NCBI GenBank assembly: GCA_021772975.1
Contig: JAJFKY010000006.1
Coordinates: 124,001 to 188,000 of the forward strand
Direction: 5' to 3'
From: Gammaproteobacteria bacterium
GTDB lineage: Bacteria; Pseudomonadota; Gammaproteobacteria; Xanthomonadales; Wenzhouxiangellaceae
Length of the DNA stretch: 64,000 bases
The position numbers and the translations under genes are program-made. Positions 36,500-44,630 of the stretch are shown piece by piece. The notes beneath the pieces are model-generated. The model had not been told where the DNA came from and searched no databases. It worked only from the letters and a program-made list of their open reading frames with translations. The first letter of the stretch is position 1; the number at the start of each line of letters is the position of its first letter.

Positions 36500-36539
36500 A
36501 AAGGGGGCAGAGCAGTTTTCAAAACTACTTTGCCCCTTT
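36500..36539. repeat. Imperfect 40-base palindrome after the beta-lactamase
   Basis: AAAGGGGGCAGAGCAGTTTT, a single C, and an inverted arm AAAACTACTTTGCCCCTTT form a near-perfect hairpin 24 bases after the beta-lactamase stop. It could terminate transcription, but its form matches dispersed REP-like palindromes of the AGTTTTCAAAACT type. Confidence 0.6.
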
Positions 36540-36562
36540 GAGCGATCCTTTTTATCGCATAC

Positions 36563-36856
36563 CTAAAGAGTCTCTTCGATGCTATCGAGCTGCAGGGTAA
36601 ACTCAAGTCTCAGATTTTCGCCGAGTTTAACGAACAGGTCAGCCTGGGTTGCAGTTTTAAAGCCGGTCATGCTTGCCGATATCTCGTAGGGGCCACCTAC
36701 GCGCACATCAAAGATTCTGAACTGGCCATCCGCGCGGGTCACGGTGGTGTACCTGGTTCCGGTGGGCTCGTGCAGCGCTGTGATTACCGCGCCGGGCAGC
36801 CCTTCACCATCCTGGTCGGTCACCAGGCCGCTGATTGATCCTGTGGTAACGCTCAT
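36563..36856 (-). CDS. Stand-alone carboxypeptidase-regulatory-like domain protein
   Basis: This 97-residue protein is a single CarboxypepD_reg beta-sandwich: GSISGLVTDQDGEGLPGAVI, DGQFRIFDVRVGGPYEI and a C-terminal strand. The domain normally sits at the N-terminus of large exported proteins such as TonB-dependent Oar-like receptors. Here it is alone and has no signal peptide, so it may be a remnant or an intracellular binding module. The ATG at 36856 has AGGAG eight bases away; a second ATG at 36862 lies too close to it. Confidence 0.7.
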   Translation of the reverse strand: MSVTTGSISGLVTDQDGEGLPGAVITALHEPTGTRYTTVTRADGQFRIFDVRVGGPYEISASMTGFKTATQADLFVKLGENLRLEFTLQLDSIEETL

Positions 36857-36892
36857 TATCATTTCTCCTTGGTTTTTTGAATATCCGAATTA

Positions 36893-36905
36893 GGGAACCT
36901 CTGAT
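36893..36905 (+). repeat. GGGAACCTCTGAT repeat, outer copy
   Basis: This 13-base sequence is identical to the left end of the MITE-like element at 38210 and inverted relative to its right end at 38511. It lies 13 bases beyond the stop of the M48 protease gene. The block 36893-38511 is thus bounded by inverted copies. Confidence 0.6.
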
Positions 36906-36917
36906 CAATATACCCGT

Positions 36918-38183
36918 TTACCGCTGATCCAGGTTCTCGGCTTTCCAGCGCATCGACATTTCCACCCGGGCGCGGCCACTGGGATGATCGTAGAAGATCA
37001 CTTCTTCCCAATAGCCGGGGTCAATTTTGCGGTATTCACTTAACCGCATGGCCACACGCGCGAACCCGTCAGGCTCACGCACCGCATGCAAACCATAAAT
37101 ATCCGCTTCGCTTTCAGCAATCCGAATAATACTGTTGGTGACCGGGGTCGCGAAAAAGAAATACACGCTGATCAGAGCAATCACCAACGGCAGGCCAGCG
37201 GTATCACCGATCCCGCGAATATCCCAGGCCTCGCCTTTGCGCCGCTGAACGATATTAAATGACCATTGCAACCAGGCAAAGCCGACAGCCAGCACCAGCC
37301 CAAACTGAATAATCAGTTTGGTACCATGGTTCAGAACGTAGTGTCCCATCTCGTGCCCCATCACCGCGACAACTTCTTCCGGCGTGGTACGGTTGAGTAA
37401 ATTATCATTCAGGCTGATACGCGTGGTGCCTGAAAACCCACTGACATTGGCGCTGATCCGGGTGGTCTGGCGGGAGGCATCGAACTGGTAAACGTTGTCA
37501 TCCGGTACACCGTTGGCCCGCGCCATTGACAATATCGATTCACGCAGTGGACCTTCTTCCAGGGGCTGATAATCATTGAACAGCGGACTGATAAACACCG
37601 GCGCAATCATCATTAATAAAAACATAAACACCACGCTGACTCCGGTACCCCACAACCACCAGGTTTTTGGCGCACGCCGAATCACGCCATACAGCACCAT
37701 CAACAACAAACTCACCAGAATCAGATTAAGCCCCAGGCCAATCATCTGCTCACCGAACCACGCGCCAAAGGTCTGAGTTGCCAGATCGTATTGATGCTCC
37801 CGGAAAAAATTCTGATACAGCGTCAACGGGGACACCAGCACTGCGGCAATCACAATATATTGGATGGCATAGATGGCCGTCTGCAATGGCTTGAACCGTG
37901 TGACCCGCTCAGCCCGGTTACGCATCCGCGAGGATAGCTTAAAGCGCAACAACACCCAGGCTACTGCCAAACCATACAACAGCCCCCATAACTGCAACCA
38001 ATAGCCGCCTTCAAAATAAGCATCCGAGCTGGCCTTCTGCTCGGCGGTCAGACTGTTGACGTAGGCGTCGGTGGCGGACTGAATATCGAAGCTCTGCTGC
38101 GCCAGCAATGGTGCGGTGATTAACAGGCTCAGCAGAGCGATCAGCAGGATGATGGTGATATTGCGTGGCTGTGACGGATACAT
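36918..38183 (-). CDS. M48 family membrane metalloprotease (Ste24/CAAX protease 1-like)
   Basis: This is a 421-residue zinc protease with the catalytic HEMGH motif near residue 280 and the downstream Glu ligand in SEADIYGLHAV near 360. There are several membrane helices (about 10-28, 62-80, 105-125, 150-170, 180-200, 290-310, 325-345). The overall plan matches Ste24-type M48 enzymes rather than the smaller HtpX. Bacterial members take part in membrane-protein quality control. The gene lies between copies of an inverted repeat. The 38184-38651 gap upstream holds the MITE-like element and no gene. Confidence 0.88.
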   Translation of the reverse strand: MYPSQPRNITIILLIALLSLLITAPLLAQQSFDIQSATDAYVNSLTAEQKASSDAYFEGGYWLQLWGLLYGLAVAWVLLRFKLSSRMRNRAERVTRFKPLQTAIYAIQYIVIAAVLVSPLTLYQNFFREHQYDLATQTFGAWFGEQMIGLGLNLILVSLLLMVLYGVIRRAPKTWWLWGTGVSVVFMFLLMMIAPVFISPLFNDYQPLEEGPLRESILSMARANGVPDDNVYQFDASRQTTRISANVSGFSGTTRISLNDNLLNRTTPEEVVAVMGHEMGHYVLNHGTKLIIQFGLVLAVGFAWLQWSFNIVQRRKGEAWDIRGIGDTAGLPLVIALISVYFFFATPVTNSIIRIAESEADIYGLHAVREPDGFARVAMRLSEYRKIDPGYWEEVIFYDHPSGRARVEMSMRWKAENLDQR

Positions 38184-38210
38184 AGTCCGGCTCCTGGTTA
38201 AGTTATTTAG

Positions 38211-38511
38211 GGAACCTCTGATTTAATCTGAAATGGTCGCGAGCGAGTCCTGTTTGGTGCAGTGTAGTGTCTTTGTCAACGACAGCATAGCTGGTTATGT
38301 AGAGTGGACAGATTAGCCATTGTCTATGGGCTGCAATGCGTCAAACAAGGCCGCTCCCACCAGGGGTTACACCCGAAATGCTCCAAGACAAAGCGTCGTT
38401 GCGCAGTGCAATAGCCGGTCTATTGCCAAGCAACGCAACGCAGGATTGGAGCATTTCGGTCCCCCAGGTAAATGATATGGCGCGGCCATGGCAGGTTAAA
38501 TCAGAGGTTCC
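38211..38511. mobile_element. 301-bp MITE-like element
   Basis: The ends are perfect 16-base inverted repeats, GGAACCTCTGATTTAA (38211-38226) and its complement (38496-38511). Inside lies a second inverted pair, CGAAATGCTCCAA (38374-38386) and TTGGAGCATTTCG (38446-38458), around a third hairpin GCAATAG-CCGGT-CTATTGC. No transposase is encoded; a 64-codon frame inside is a shadow. I cannot see a clear target-site duplication. Confidence 0.7.
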
Positions 38512-38651
38512 TTGGAGCAGTATAGCTTGAAGCCGTTGCCGTAACTCTTGATTAAATTAATGCTGATACTTTCCCCCGACCTTTTCAGTTTTTGCGGCAA
38601 TGTAAGTCAAAAAACACTCAAAATCGCTCGCTCTGATCCCTTTTGAGCACT

Positions 38652-39176
38652 TTACTCATCCAGTTCAAACCCTACCAGGCACTTGTTCTGATAGCCGCTC
38701 AGTCGATTCGCCCCACCTAAACCGTTCAAGCCAATCAAAAACAATAAACCGGAAACCTGCCCACCGGCCTGCTGCAGCAACTTCCCGGTGGCCTCCGCGG
38801 TGCCACCGGTGGCCAGCACATCATCGACAATCACCAACCGTTGCCCATCGCTGATATCATCCCGATGCACTTGCAAGGTGTCCTGACCGTACTCCAGATC
38901 ATATGTCCGCGAATGCACATCGCGAGGTAACTTCCCCGGCTTGCGCACCAGCACGAATGGTAATTGCAGCTTATGCGCCAATGGGCCAGCAAAGATAAAG
39001 CCGCGCGATTCGATACCGACCAACGCCTCCGGCCGCATATCCTGCAGCAACTCCGCCATGCTATCGATAGCATAAGCAAACGCCCTGGGGTTATTCAGCA
39101 ATGGGGTAATATCGCGGAAACGGATGCCTTCCGCAGGGAAGTCCGGAATGGTGAGGATGTGATCTTTGAGTTGCAT
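38652..39176 (-). CDS. apt: Adenine phosphoribosyltransferase
   Basis: This is the purine salvage enzyme making AMP from adenine and PRPP, 174 residues. The PRPP-binding signature VIVDDVLATGGTAEAT is near residue 120, and the N-terminal PDFPAEGIRFRDITPLL matches the Apt family. Length is typical. It is separated from the methyltransferase gene by about 100 bases and probably has its own promoter. Confidence 0.95.
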   Translation of the reverse strand: MQLKDHILTIPDFPAEGIRFRDITPLLNNPRAFAYAIDSMAELLQDMRPEALVGIESRGFIFAGPLAHKLQLPFVLVRKPGKLPRDVHSRTYDLEYGQDTLQVHRDDISDGQRLVIVDDVLATGGTAEATGKLLQQAGGQVSGLLFLIGLNGLGGANRLSGYQNKCLVGFELDE

Positions 39177-39273
39177 AGGTTGTTATTATGTTTGACTAGA
39201 TGGTGAAGTTTAGCGTTTTGCTGACACACTGCAAACGCACGGATGCCGTGAATGGGATCAGAGTGATTCAGCT

Positions 39274-40008
39274 CTAATAACTGGCGGTAATCAGCCGATA
39301 ACCCAGATCCAGATTGGATTGCTGTAACAACCCTGCGTTTTTTGCTAACCATGCCCCACTTTCCAGATCACTGCGCAACCGCCGCAAGCCTCGCTCCAAA
39401 CCTGTGATTTTAGCGAAAGTGGAAATGGCGGCACGCACCTGCGTATCCAGATACGCCTCCGGCCGCCGCCAATACGCACCTAGAAAACCATCGCTGCAAT
39501 CGTGTGGTATCGGTACTTCGGTAATGCTGACTGGGCCTAGAGCAGTCTCAAATTGCTCCATGGTGGGGAAAATAGCCCGGTCGATATCGAGAATCTCCGG
39601 GAAATAATCGGTCAGCCAAAAACCCGGCGCGTACCGATCCCAGGTCAAAATCACCACCCGCTCCCGGGCTAACCTGCGCATCTCCGCCAGACCTTTGGCC
39701 TGATCGGGCCAGTGATGTACCGTTAGAATCGCCATTGATGCCGCAAATGTGTTATCCGAAAACGGCAATGCCACACTATTGGCCTGCACTACCGGCGCCG
39801 CGTCTTTCGGCCGCTGTTGAATCATGGTCCTGGCCAATTCAACGGCCACCAGGTACCCTTCATCCGGTTCGTAAGAACCCGCACCAGCACCGACATTGAC
39901 CACGCTGGCGGCATCACCCAAACCTGCATGGATGGCGGCGGCGATACGCTGATCCGGCTGACGCAGGTTTTTGTAGCCGTGGCCGATGCTGTCATACAGA
40001 TGTTGCAT
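39274..40008 (-). CDS. Class I SAM-dependent methyltransferase
   Basis: This 244-residue methyltransferase has motif I VVNVGAGAGSYEP, a post-I acidic residue in VAVELA, and a Methyltransf_11-type core (ASMAILTVHHWPDQAKGLAEM). Related proteins begin near MQHLYDSIGHGYKNLRQPD, so I use the ATG at 40008; starts at 40065 or 40077 would add 19-23 residues. The substrate is unknown; relatives act on small molecules or quinones. Confidence 0.75.
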   Translation of the reverse strand: MQHLYDSIGHGYKNLRQPDQRIAAAIHAGLGDAASVVNVGAGAGSYEPDEGYLVAVELARTMIQQRPKDAAPVVQANSVALPFSDNTFAASMAILTVHHWPDQAKGLAEMRRLARERVVILTWDRYAPGFWLTDYFPEILDIDRAIFPTMEQFETALGPVSITEVPIPHDCSDGFLGAYWRRPEAYLDTQVRAAISTFAKITGLERGLRRLRSDLESGAWLAKNAGLLQQSNLDLGYRLITASY

Positions 40009-40113
40009 ATCGATTCCAGACTGTAGCGGCGAAATGCCTTGAAGACCGCATTTATCCGTGCTCATTTTATCGGTCACGAGTGGTTTTTGCGCGTGCTTTA
40101 GCGAGGCTTTGGT

Positions 40114-42117
40114 TTAATTAATCGACGGCCCGTCGGATTGGGTCGCGGCGATCAATTGATTCAGCATCCGCCGCCAGGCCACCCGGCGATTGTGTCCGAT
40201 CACGTTTAAGGTCGGAATCCCACTGCCCTGGACCAGCAAAAAGCCGGAACCACTGGGCGACTCGGCGATACCATCCAGTTGGCACACGCCGTTCAGCAGC
40301 CGACAGGAAAACCCCAGCCGCCGATAACCGAAGTCTTCAAACAAACGCAGCACCGTGGTTTGCAGGCCCCCACCCACACCGCCGCCGATACTGGAAATGG
40401 TATCGACCGCGCGCTGGCTGATGCGCAGCTTTTCCTGAGGGTCCTCGGAAGTACGTAGCCAGGCGTCAAACTGTACCGGTTGCCAATCCAGCAGACGCAA
40501 GTCATTGATCCGGCCATCCACCGGTCCGGTGATCCGGCCGATTTCAAAAGCCTCGGTCAGCGGTTCCAGCTGGACCCGTTCAATCCAGATGCTGGCATTA
40601 AAGGTCGGTAATACCCCGAACGGTCGCTCTGCGCTGAGACTGCTGAGCACCACCCGGCCATCGAACATATCCAAATCCAGCTGGCCGTCCAATTGCCAGA
40701 TGCCCTGCTTTAATTCAACCCCGGGAATACGCCCTGACAGTTGCCCGCCAAAACTCGGCCAACCCATCAATTCGCTCAGATCGCTGAGCGCGACCGGCAA
40801 CAACTCAGCGTCCATCTCCACCCCCGGTTCGGCGCCCAGCAGGTCACTGACTTCGAGTTGATGAAATACCAGACCGGCATCCAGAAAACCCAGCCGGCTG
40901 TCCGGCTCGAGTAAAAAATGATCACCGCCCAGCGCCAGGGTAAATTCCGCTGGTGCGAACGGCAGCTGATAAAGCTGCAGGCTCCGCCAGCCCAGCCTGG
41001 AATCCAGCGGCGCGGGCCAGTTGTGATGCCATTGCAGCTGCGCATCAAGTCCGTTCACCGCAAAACGCTGATTGGCGTCCAGCAGCTCGATATCATCCAG
41101 CAGCAGGGTAAAGGCGGACTCCTGCTGCTGCCCGTCAGCCGGCGGAGTATAACGACCGGATAAGCTAAGCTGTCCCGCCGCGCGCAGCCCGTCCAGCGAG
41201 AACCTGGCCAGGGCGCCACTTAAATAGCGCTGCAGCAGACCCGCTATATCGGCCTTCAGATTAAACACTTCCAGCCGCTCCGGATACCAGTCGCCGTGCT
41301 CCAGACCGTGCCACTCGGCCGCGGCGGAAGCGGTAAATGCCTCCGGGTCATCCAGCTCAATGGCCAGGCCGAGATGACCTGTCTGAGTGGCATCGGCGGG
41401 CAACCAGGCACCGCTCAATTGGGTGCTGAGCTGTTCCGCCGGCGCGGGCAGATAATAACTGCCAAACAGCATTTCTCCGCTGTCCCAGCTGGCCTTGAAC
41501 TGATAAGGCCAGGCACCGGTATCGGCTCGCGGTGCGCCGATTTCCCCCTGCAGGCTGATCCCCACCTCAACCGCGGCCAGATCACCGCTGGCGTTATCAA
41601 AACCCAGGTTTTCCAGCCGCAGATCCAGCAACGCAAAGGGTTTCGGTTCCGCATCCGAACTGGCCGATATCTCATCGGTAGCCGACAGATCGATCGTCAG
41701 ACGGCCATCCAGATAACCGGCTGAGACCTGCGGCCAGGTTTGCTGATCCGTCCAGAAATGCTCAATGCCAGCCAGCGGTAATTGCCTGAACAGCAGCTCC
41801 AGGCGCTCGCCGGCGCGCCACTTGCCCTGTAACTGCGCGGCCTGGAATTCTGCGTAACGCCCCTCTTCGCGCCAGGCAAAGCTACCCTGCAGCTCGGTTT
41901 CGCCCAACTGCAGTTGCCAGTCACCGGCATCACATTCGGGCGCCGCCAGGCGCCAACTGCCCTGCCGGCAGCGCAGAACAAGCTGATCAATACTGATGAC
42001 CGGTGTGTTGAGCCTGTCGAACTGCAACCGCCAGCCGGGTTCGCCCGCTTGATTGCGCAGACTGAGTTCGCCAATCCTGAGCTCACCCCAGCGCAAATCC
42101 TGCCACTGCATCTGCAT
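40114..42117 (-). CDS. AsmA/YdbH-like periplasmic protein
   Basis: This is a large beta-rich protein (667 residues from ATG 42117). It has repeated amphipathic strands and a C-terminal segment (about 440-600) that resembles AsmA-like proteins, which span the periplasm and move lipids between membranes. ATG 42117 probably is not the true start. The frame continues upstream without a stop to 42237 and encodes a strongly hydrophobic, signal-peptide-like segment, but it contains no ATG, GTG or TTG. An AGGAG (42215-42219) stands 7 bases before an ATC. The assignment to the AsmA group is moderate. Confidence 0.65.
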   Translation of the reverse strand: MQMQWQDLRWGELRIGELSLRNQAGEPGWRLQFDRLNTPVISIDQLVLRCRQGSWRLAAPECDAGDWQLQLGETELQGSFAWREEGRYAEFQAAQLQGKWRAGERLELLFRQLPLAGIEHFWTDQQTWPQVSAGYLDGRLTIDLSATDEISASSDAEPKPFALLDLRLENLGFDNASGDLAAVEVGISLQGEIGAPRADTGAWPYQFKASWDSGEMLFGSYYLPAPAEQLSTQLSGAWLPADATQTGHLGLAIELDDPEAFTASAAAEWHGLEHGDWYPERLEVFNLKADIAGLLQRYLSGALARFSLDGLRAAGQLSLSGRYTPPADGQQQESAFTLLLDDIELLDANQRFAVNGLDAQLQWHHNWPAPLDSRLGWRSLQLYQLPFAPAEFTLALGGDHFLLEPDSRLGFLDAGLVFHQLEVSDLLGAEPGVEMDAELLPVALSDLSELMGWPSFGGQLSGRIPGVELKQGIWQLDGQLDLDMFDGRVVLSSLSAERPFGVLPTFNASIWIERVQLEPLTEAFEIGRITGPVDGRINDLRLLDWQPVQFDAWLRTSEDPQEKLRISQRAVDTISSIGGGVGGGLQTTVLRLFEDFGYRRLGFSCRLLNGVCQLDGIAESPSGSGFLLVQGSGIPTLNVIGHNRRVAWRRMLNQLIAATQSDGPSIN

Positions 42118-42232
42118 GGCCTGCTGCGCGCCACTGGCGGTTGCCAGCAGCAGGCATAGCAGAGCGATGGATATGACGGGACGGATGCTGGCCGTTACAA
42201 TGGTGATGAATAGGCTCCTGTAGATTCTGCCA

Positions 42233-43027
42233 ATGCCCTATATTGATAAACCGCTCTCGGAAATGCGAGTCCTGGCGGCTGATGACAATGAAGTCAATCG
42301 CTTGTTTCTGGATGGCATTCTAAGCCCAAAAGTTCAACAGCTGCGGGTGGTCAGTGATGGTGACCTGGCGATTACCGCGGGGCAGCAGAGCCATTGGGAC
42401 ATTCTGTTACTGGATCTGCACATGCCCGGGGCCGATGGTATCGAAGTCATGCAGACGCTCAGCCAGGCAGCCGATCCGGAACACCGGACCCTGTACATTG
42501 TGATTACCGCCGATGCCCGCAAATCCGAGCAGGACCGGCTGCTGGAGATGGGGTTTCACGGCTTCCTGACCAAACCGATTTCCGGCGAAGCGCTGCTCAC
42601 CGGCCTGCTGGCGATCAACGCCCACCCGGGTCAGCCGGTGACCATCGCGCGATCCCGCCAGGCCGCCAACATCGTGCTGGATGATCAGTCGGCTTTAAGC
42701 GTACTGCACAATGATCGTGAACTGCTGACCAAAATGCGCTTGCAGTTCGCCGAAGAATTACCCGCCACCCTCAATCACATCAGCCAGACACTGGGTCAAT
42801 TGCACGACCCGGCAAAGCGCCGTGCAATCTGGCAGGCAGTGCATAAAATGGCGGGTGGCTGCGCCTATACCGGCGCTACTCAACTGGCGAAAATCTGCAC
42901 TGAACTGGAGGACCAGATCGATAATGATGCCAGCCTGGAGGACTTACTGAACGGTTATCTGCAACTGTACAGAATGGTTGAACAGACCGCGGTGGCCATT
43001 ACTTCCAGCGAACAGTTGGCGGCCTGA
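42233..43027 (+). CDS. Receiver-HPt phosphorelay protein
   Basis: This 264-residue protein has a CheY-like receiver domain (about 10-130: acidic pair ADDNE at 16-20, phospho-acceptor Asp61 in LLLDLHMPG, Lys114 in LTKPIS) and a C-terminal HPt domain (about 150-255). The HPt phospho-histidine is His204 in AVHKMAGGCAYTGA. The HPt motif is close to that of BarA/GacS-type hybrid kinases, but no kinase domain is present. It therefore probably relays phosphate from a separate sensor, perhaps in the Gac/Bar pathway. There is no output DNA-binding domain. Confidence 0.88.
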   Translation: MPYIDKPLSEMRVLAADDNEVNRLFLDGILSPKVQQLRVVSDGDLAITAGQQSHWDILLLDLHMPGADGIEVMQTLSQAADPEHRTLYIVITADARKSEQDRLLEMGFHGFLTKPISGEALLTGLLAINAHPGQPVTIARSRQAANIVLDDQSALSVLHNDRELLTKMRLQFAEELPATLNHISQTLGQLHDPAKRRAIWQAVHKMAGGCAYTGATQLAKICTELEDQIDNDASLEDLLNGYLQLYRMVEQTAVAITSSEQLAA

Positions 43028-43057
43028 ACGCTAATCCATAGCCGCAGTTCGCGCGGC

Positions 43058-43786
43058 TTAACGTGCGGTATCCAATAATCGCCGCATCCCGGCGACCGAT
43101 TCCGCCAGACCCATAAAAATGGCATCCGCGATCAGCGCATGGCCGATATTAAGCTCTTCAATGCCTTCCAGCTGCGCCACCGGCAAAACATTGTGGCGGG
43201 TCAGACCATGGCCGGCATGCACCTGTAAACCCAGTTCCGCCGCCAGCCGGCTGGCTTCGGCGAGCCGTTGCAACTCGTGCTGCTGGGCCTGTTTGACACT
43301 GTTGGCATAAGTACCGGTATGCAGCTCCACCGCGCGCGCGCCGGTGGCCGCGCTGGCTTGAATCTGTTCCGCCTGCGGGTCCACAAACAATGAGACCTTG
43401 ATACCGACCTGTTGCAGGCTGGCGCAGACCTCACTGACACGCTGCTGCTGCGCGGCAATATCCAGACCGCCTTCGGTGGTCAGCTCCTCGCGCTTTTCCG
43501 GCACCAGACAGGCCCAGTCAGGCTTGACCTTCAGCACAATATCCAGCATCTCATCGGTCAGCGCCATTTCCAGATTTAACGGCACCTGCAACGATTCGCG
43601 CAACGCGCGCACATCGGTATCCTGAATATGCCGGCGATCCTCACGCAGATGCACCGTGATCAAATCGGCGCCGGCCAATTCAGCCATATGCGCGGCATGC
43701 ACCACGCTGGGGTAACTGACACCGCGGGCCTGCCGTACGGTGGCTACGTGATCGATATTAACGCCGAGGCGAATTCTGTTGTGCAT
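43058..43786 (-). CDS. pdxJ: Pyridoxine 5'-phosphate synthase
   Basis: PdxJ condenses 1-deoxyxylulose 5-phosphate with 3-amino-2-oxopropyl phosphate to form pyridoxine phosphate (vitamin B6). It has 242 residues, starting at ATG 43786, with [16 protein letters not shown] at the N-terminus, [10 protein letters not shown] in the middle, and [10 protein letters not shown] near the C-terminus. A TTG at 43792 would add two residues. It is the last gene of the rnc-era-recO-pdxJ cluster, as in E. coli. Confidence 0.96.
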   Translation of the reverse strand: MHNRIRLGVNIDHVATVRQARGVSYPSVVHAAHMAELAGADLITVHLREDRRHIQDTDVRALRESLQVPLNLEMALTDEMLDIVLKVKPDWACLVPEKREELTTEGGLDIAAQQQRVSEVCASLQQVGIKVSLFVDPQAEQIQASAATGARAVELHTGTYANSVKQAQQHELQRLAEASRLAAELGLQVHAGHGLTRHNVLPVAQLEGIEELNIGHALIADAIFMGLAESVAGMRRLLDTAR

Positions 43787-43911
43787 GTCCAATCCGGATT
43801 AAGTCAGGGCGACGCTGAACTGATCAGGTCGACTGGCCATGTTAGCTGATCGCCGTGATTGAATAAATATGACGCCCCGACTGACTGGGCTTAACTGACC
43901 GCGCCAGCGGA

Positions 43912-44607
43912 TTAATAACGTTGCAATAAGCGGTGACTGTGCAACTGGACACTGCCCAGATGATATTGAATAACACTGCGCAGCAGACGCCGCGCATCCG
44001 CCAGTTGACCCGGCTGTTCAAACCGCTCTTGATGCAGTGCCAGCAGACTGGCGCCATTAATGCCATCGCTGGCGCGGGTCGGCTGCGGACCTTGTTCCGG
44101 GTCATACCGGTAGTTGAGCGATGCGCTGATGCGGGTCGCCTGATCGGCTTCATAATCAAGCAGTAACCCGAAGCCCAGCAACATCAGCAAGTGCTTCTCG
44201 AACAGCCGCAATACGGTGGCGGCATGGCTGTCGGTCTGGTGCAAGGCATCCAGCGTGTGCTGATACAGTGTGTAGACTTCAGGCTGCGCATCATGCCGGG
44301 GCAGCAAACGCCACAGCAGCTCATTCAGATACAGGCCGCAGTACAGGCGTTGACCCGACAACAGCCAGTGCCCGCGCACCGGTTCGGCCTGGGTCAGGGT
44401 ATACAACTCTCCGCGCCCGCTCCAGCTGAGCTGTAATTCGCGGAACGGCTCCAGCACGCCGTTCATCTGCCGGCGTTTGCGGTAACCTTTCACTACCAGC
44501 CCGATCCGCCCGTGCCCGGGGGTCAGCACCTCCAGCAATGCACTGGTCTCACGCCATACGCGCCGGTGCAGCACCATACCCGGCTCAGCGCTGGCCGGAT
44601 CAGACAT
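43912..44607 (-). CDS. recO: DNA repair protein RecO
   Basis: RecO loads RecA at single-strand gaps with RecF and RecR. The protein has 231 residues from the ATG at 44607 and an N-terminal OB fold (about 12-85: VLTPGHGRIGLVVKGYRKRR). A helical domain (YCGLYLNELLWRLLP) and a C-terminal region ending in a basic tail follow. The longer upstream frame overlaps era in another phase and is ignored. The cluster position after era is conserved. Confidence 0.92.
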   Translation of the reverse strand: MSDPASAEPGMVLHRRVWRETSALLEVLTPGHGRIGLVVKGYRKRRQMNGVLEPFRELQLSWSGRGELYTLTQAEPVRGHWLLSGQRLYCGLYLNELLWRLLPRHDAQPEVYTLYQHTLDALHQTDSHAATVLRLFEKHLLMLLGFGLLLDYEADQATRISASLNYRYDPEQGPQPTRASDGINGASLLALHQERFEQPGQLADARRLLRSVIQYHLGSVQLHSHRLLQRY

Positions 44608-44630
44608 CGTCGCCGCGGCCAGCGTTGCGA

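Noticed and set aside
38336-38530. 64-residue ORF within the MITE-like element
   Set aside because: It spans the internal inverted repeats and the right end, has no ribosome site, and shows no protein motif.
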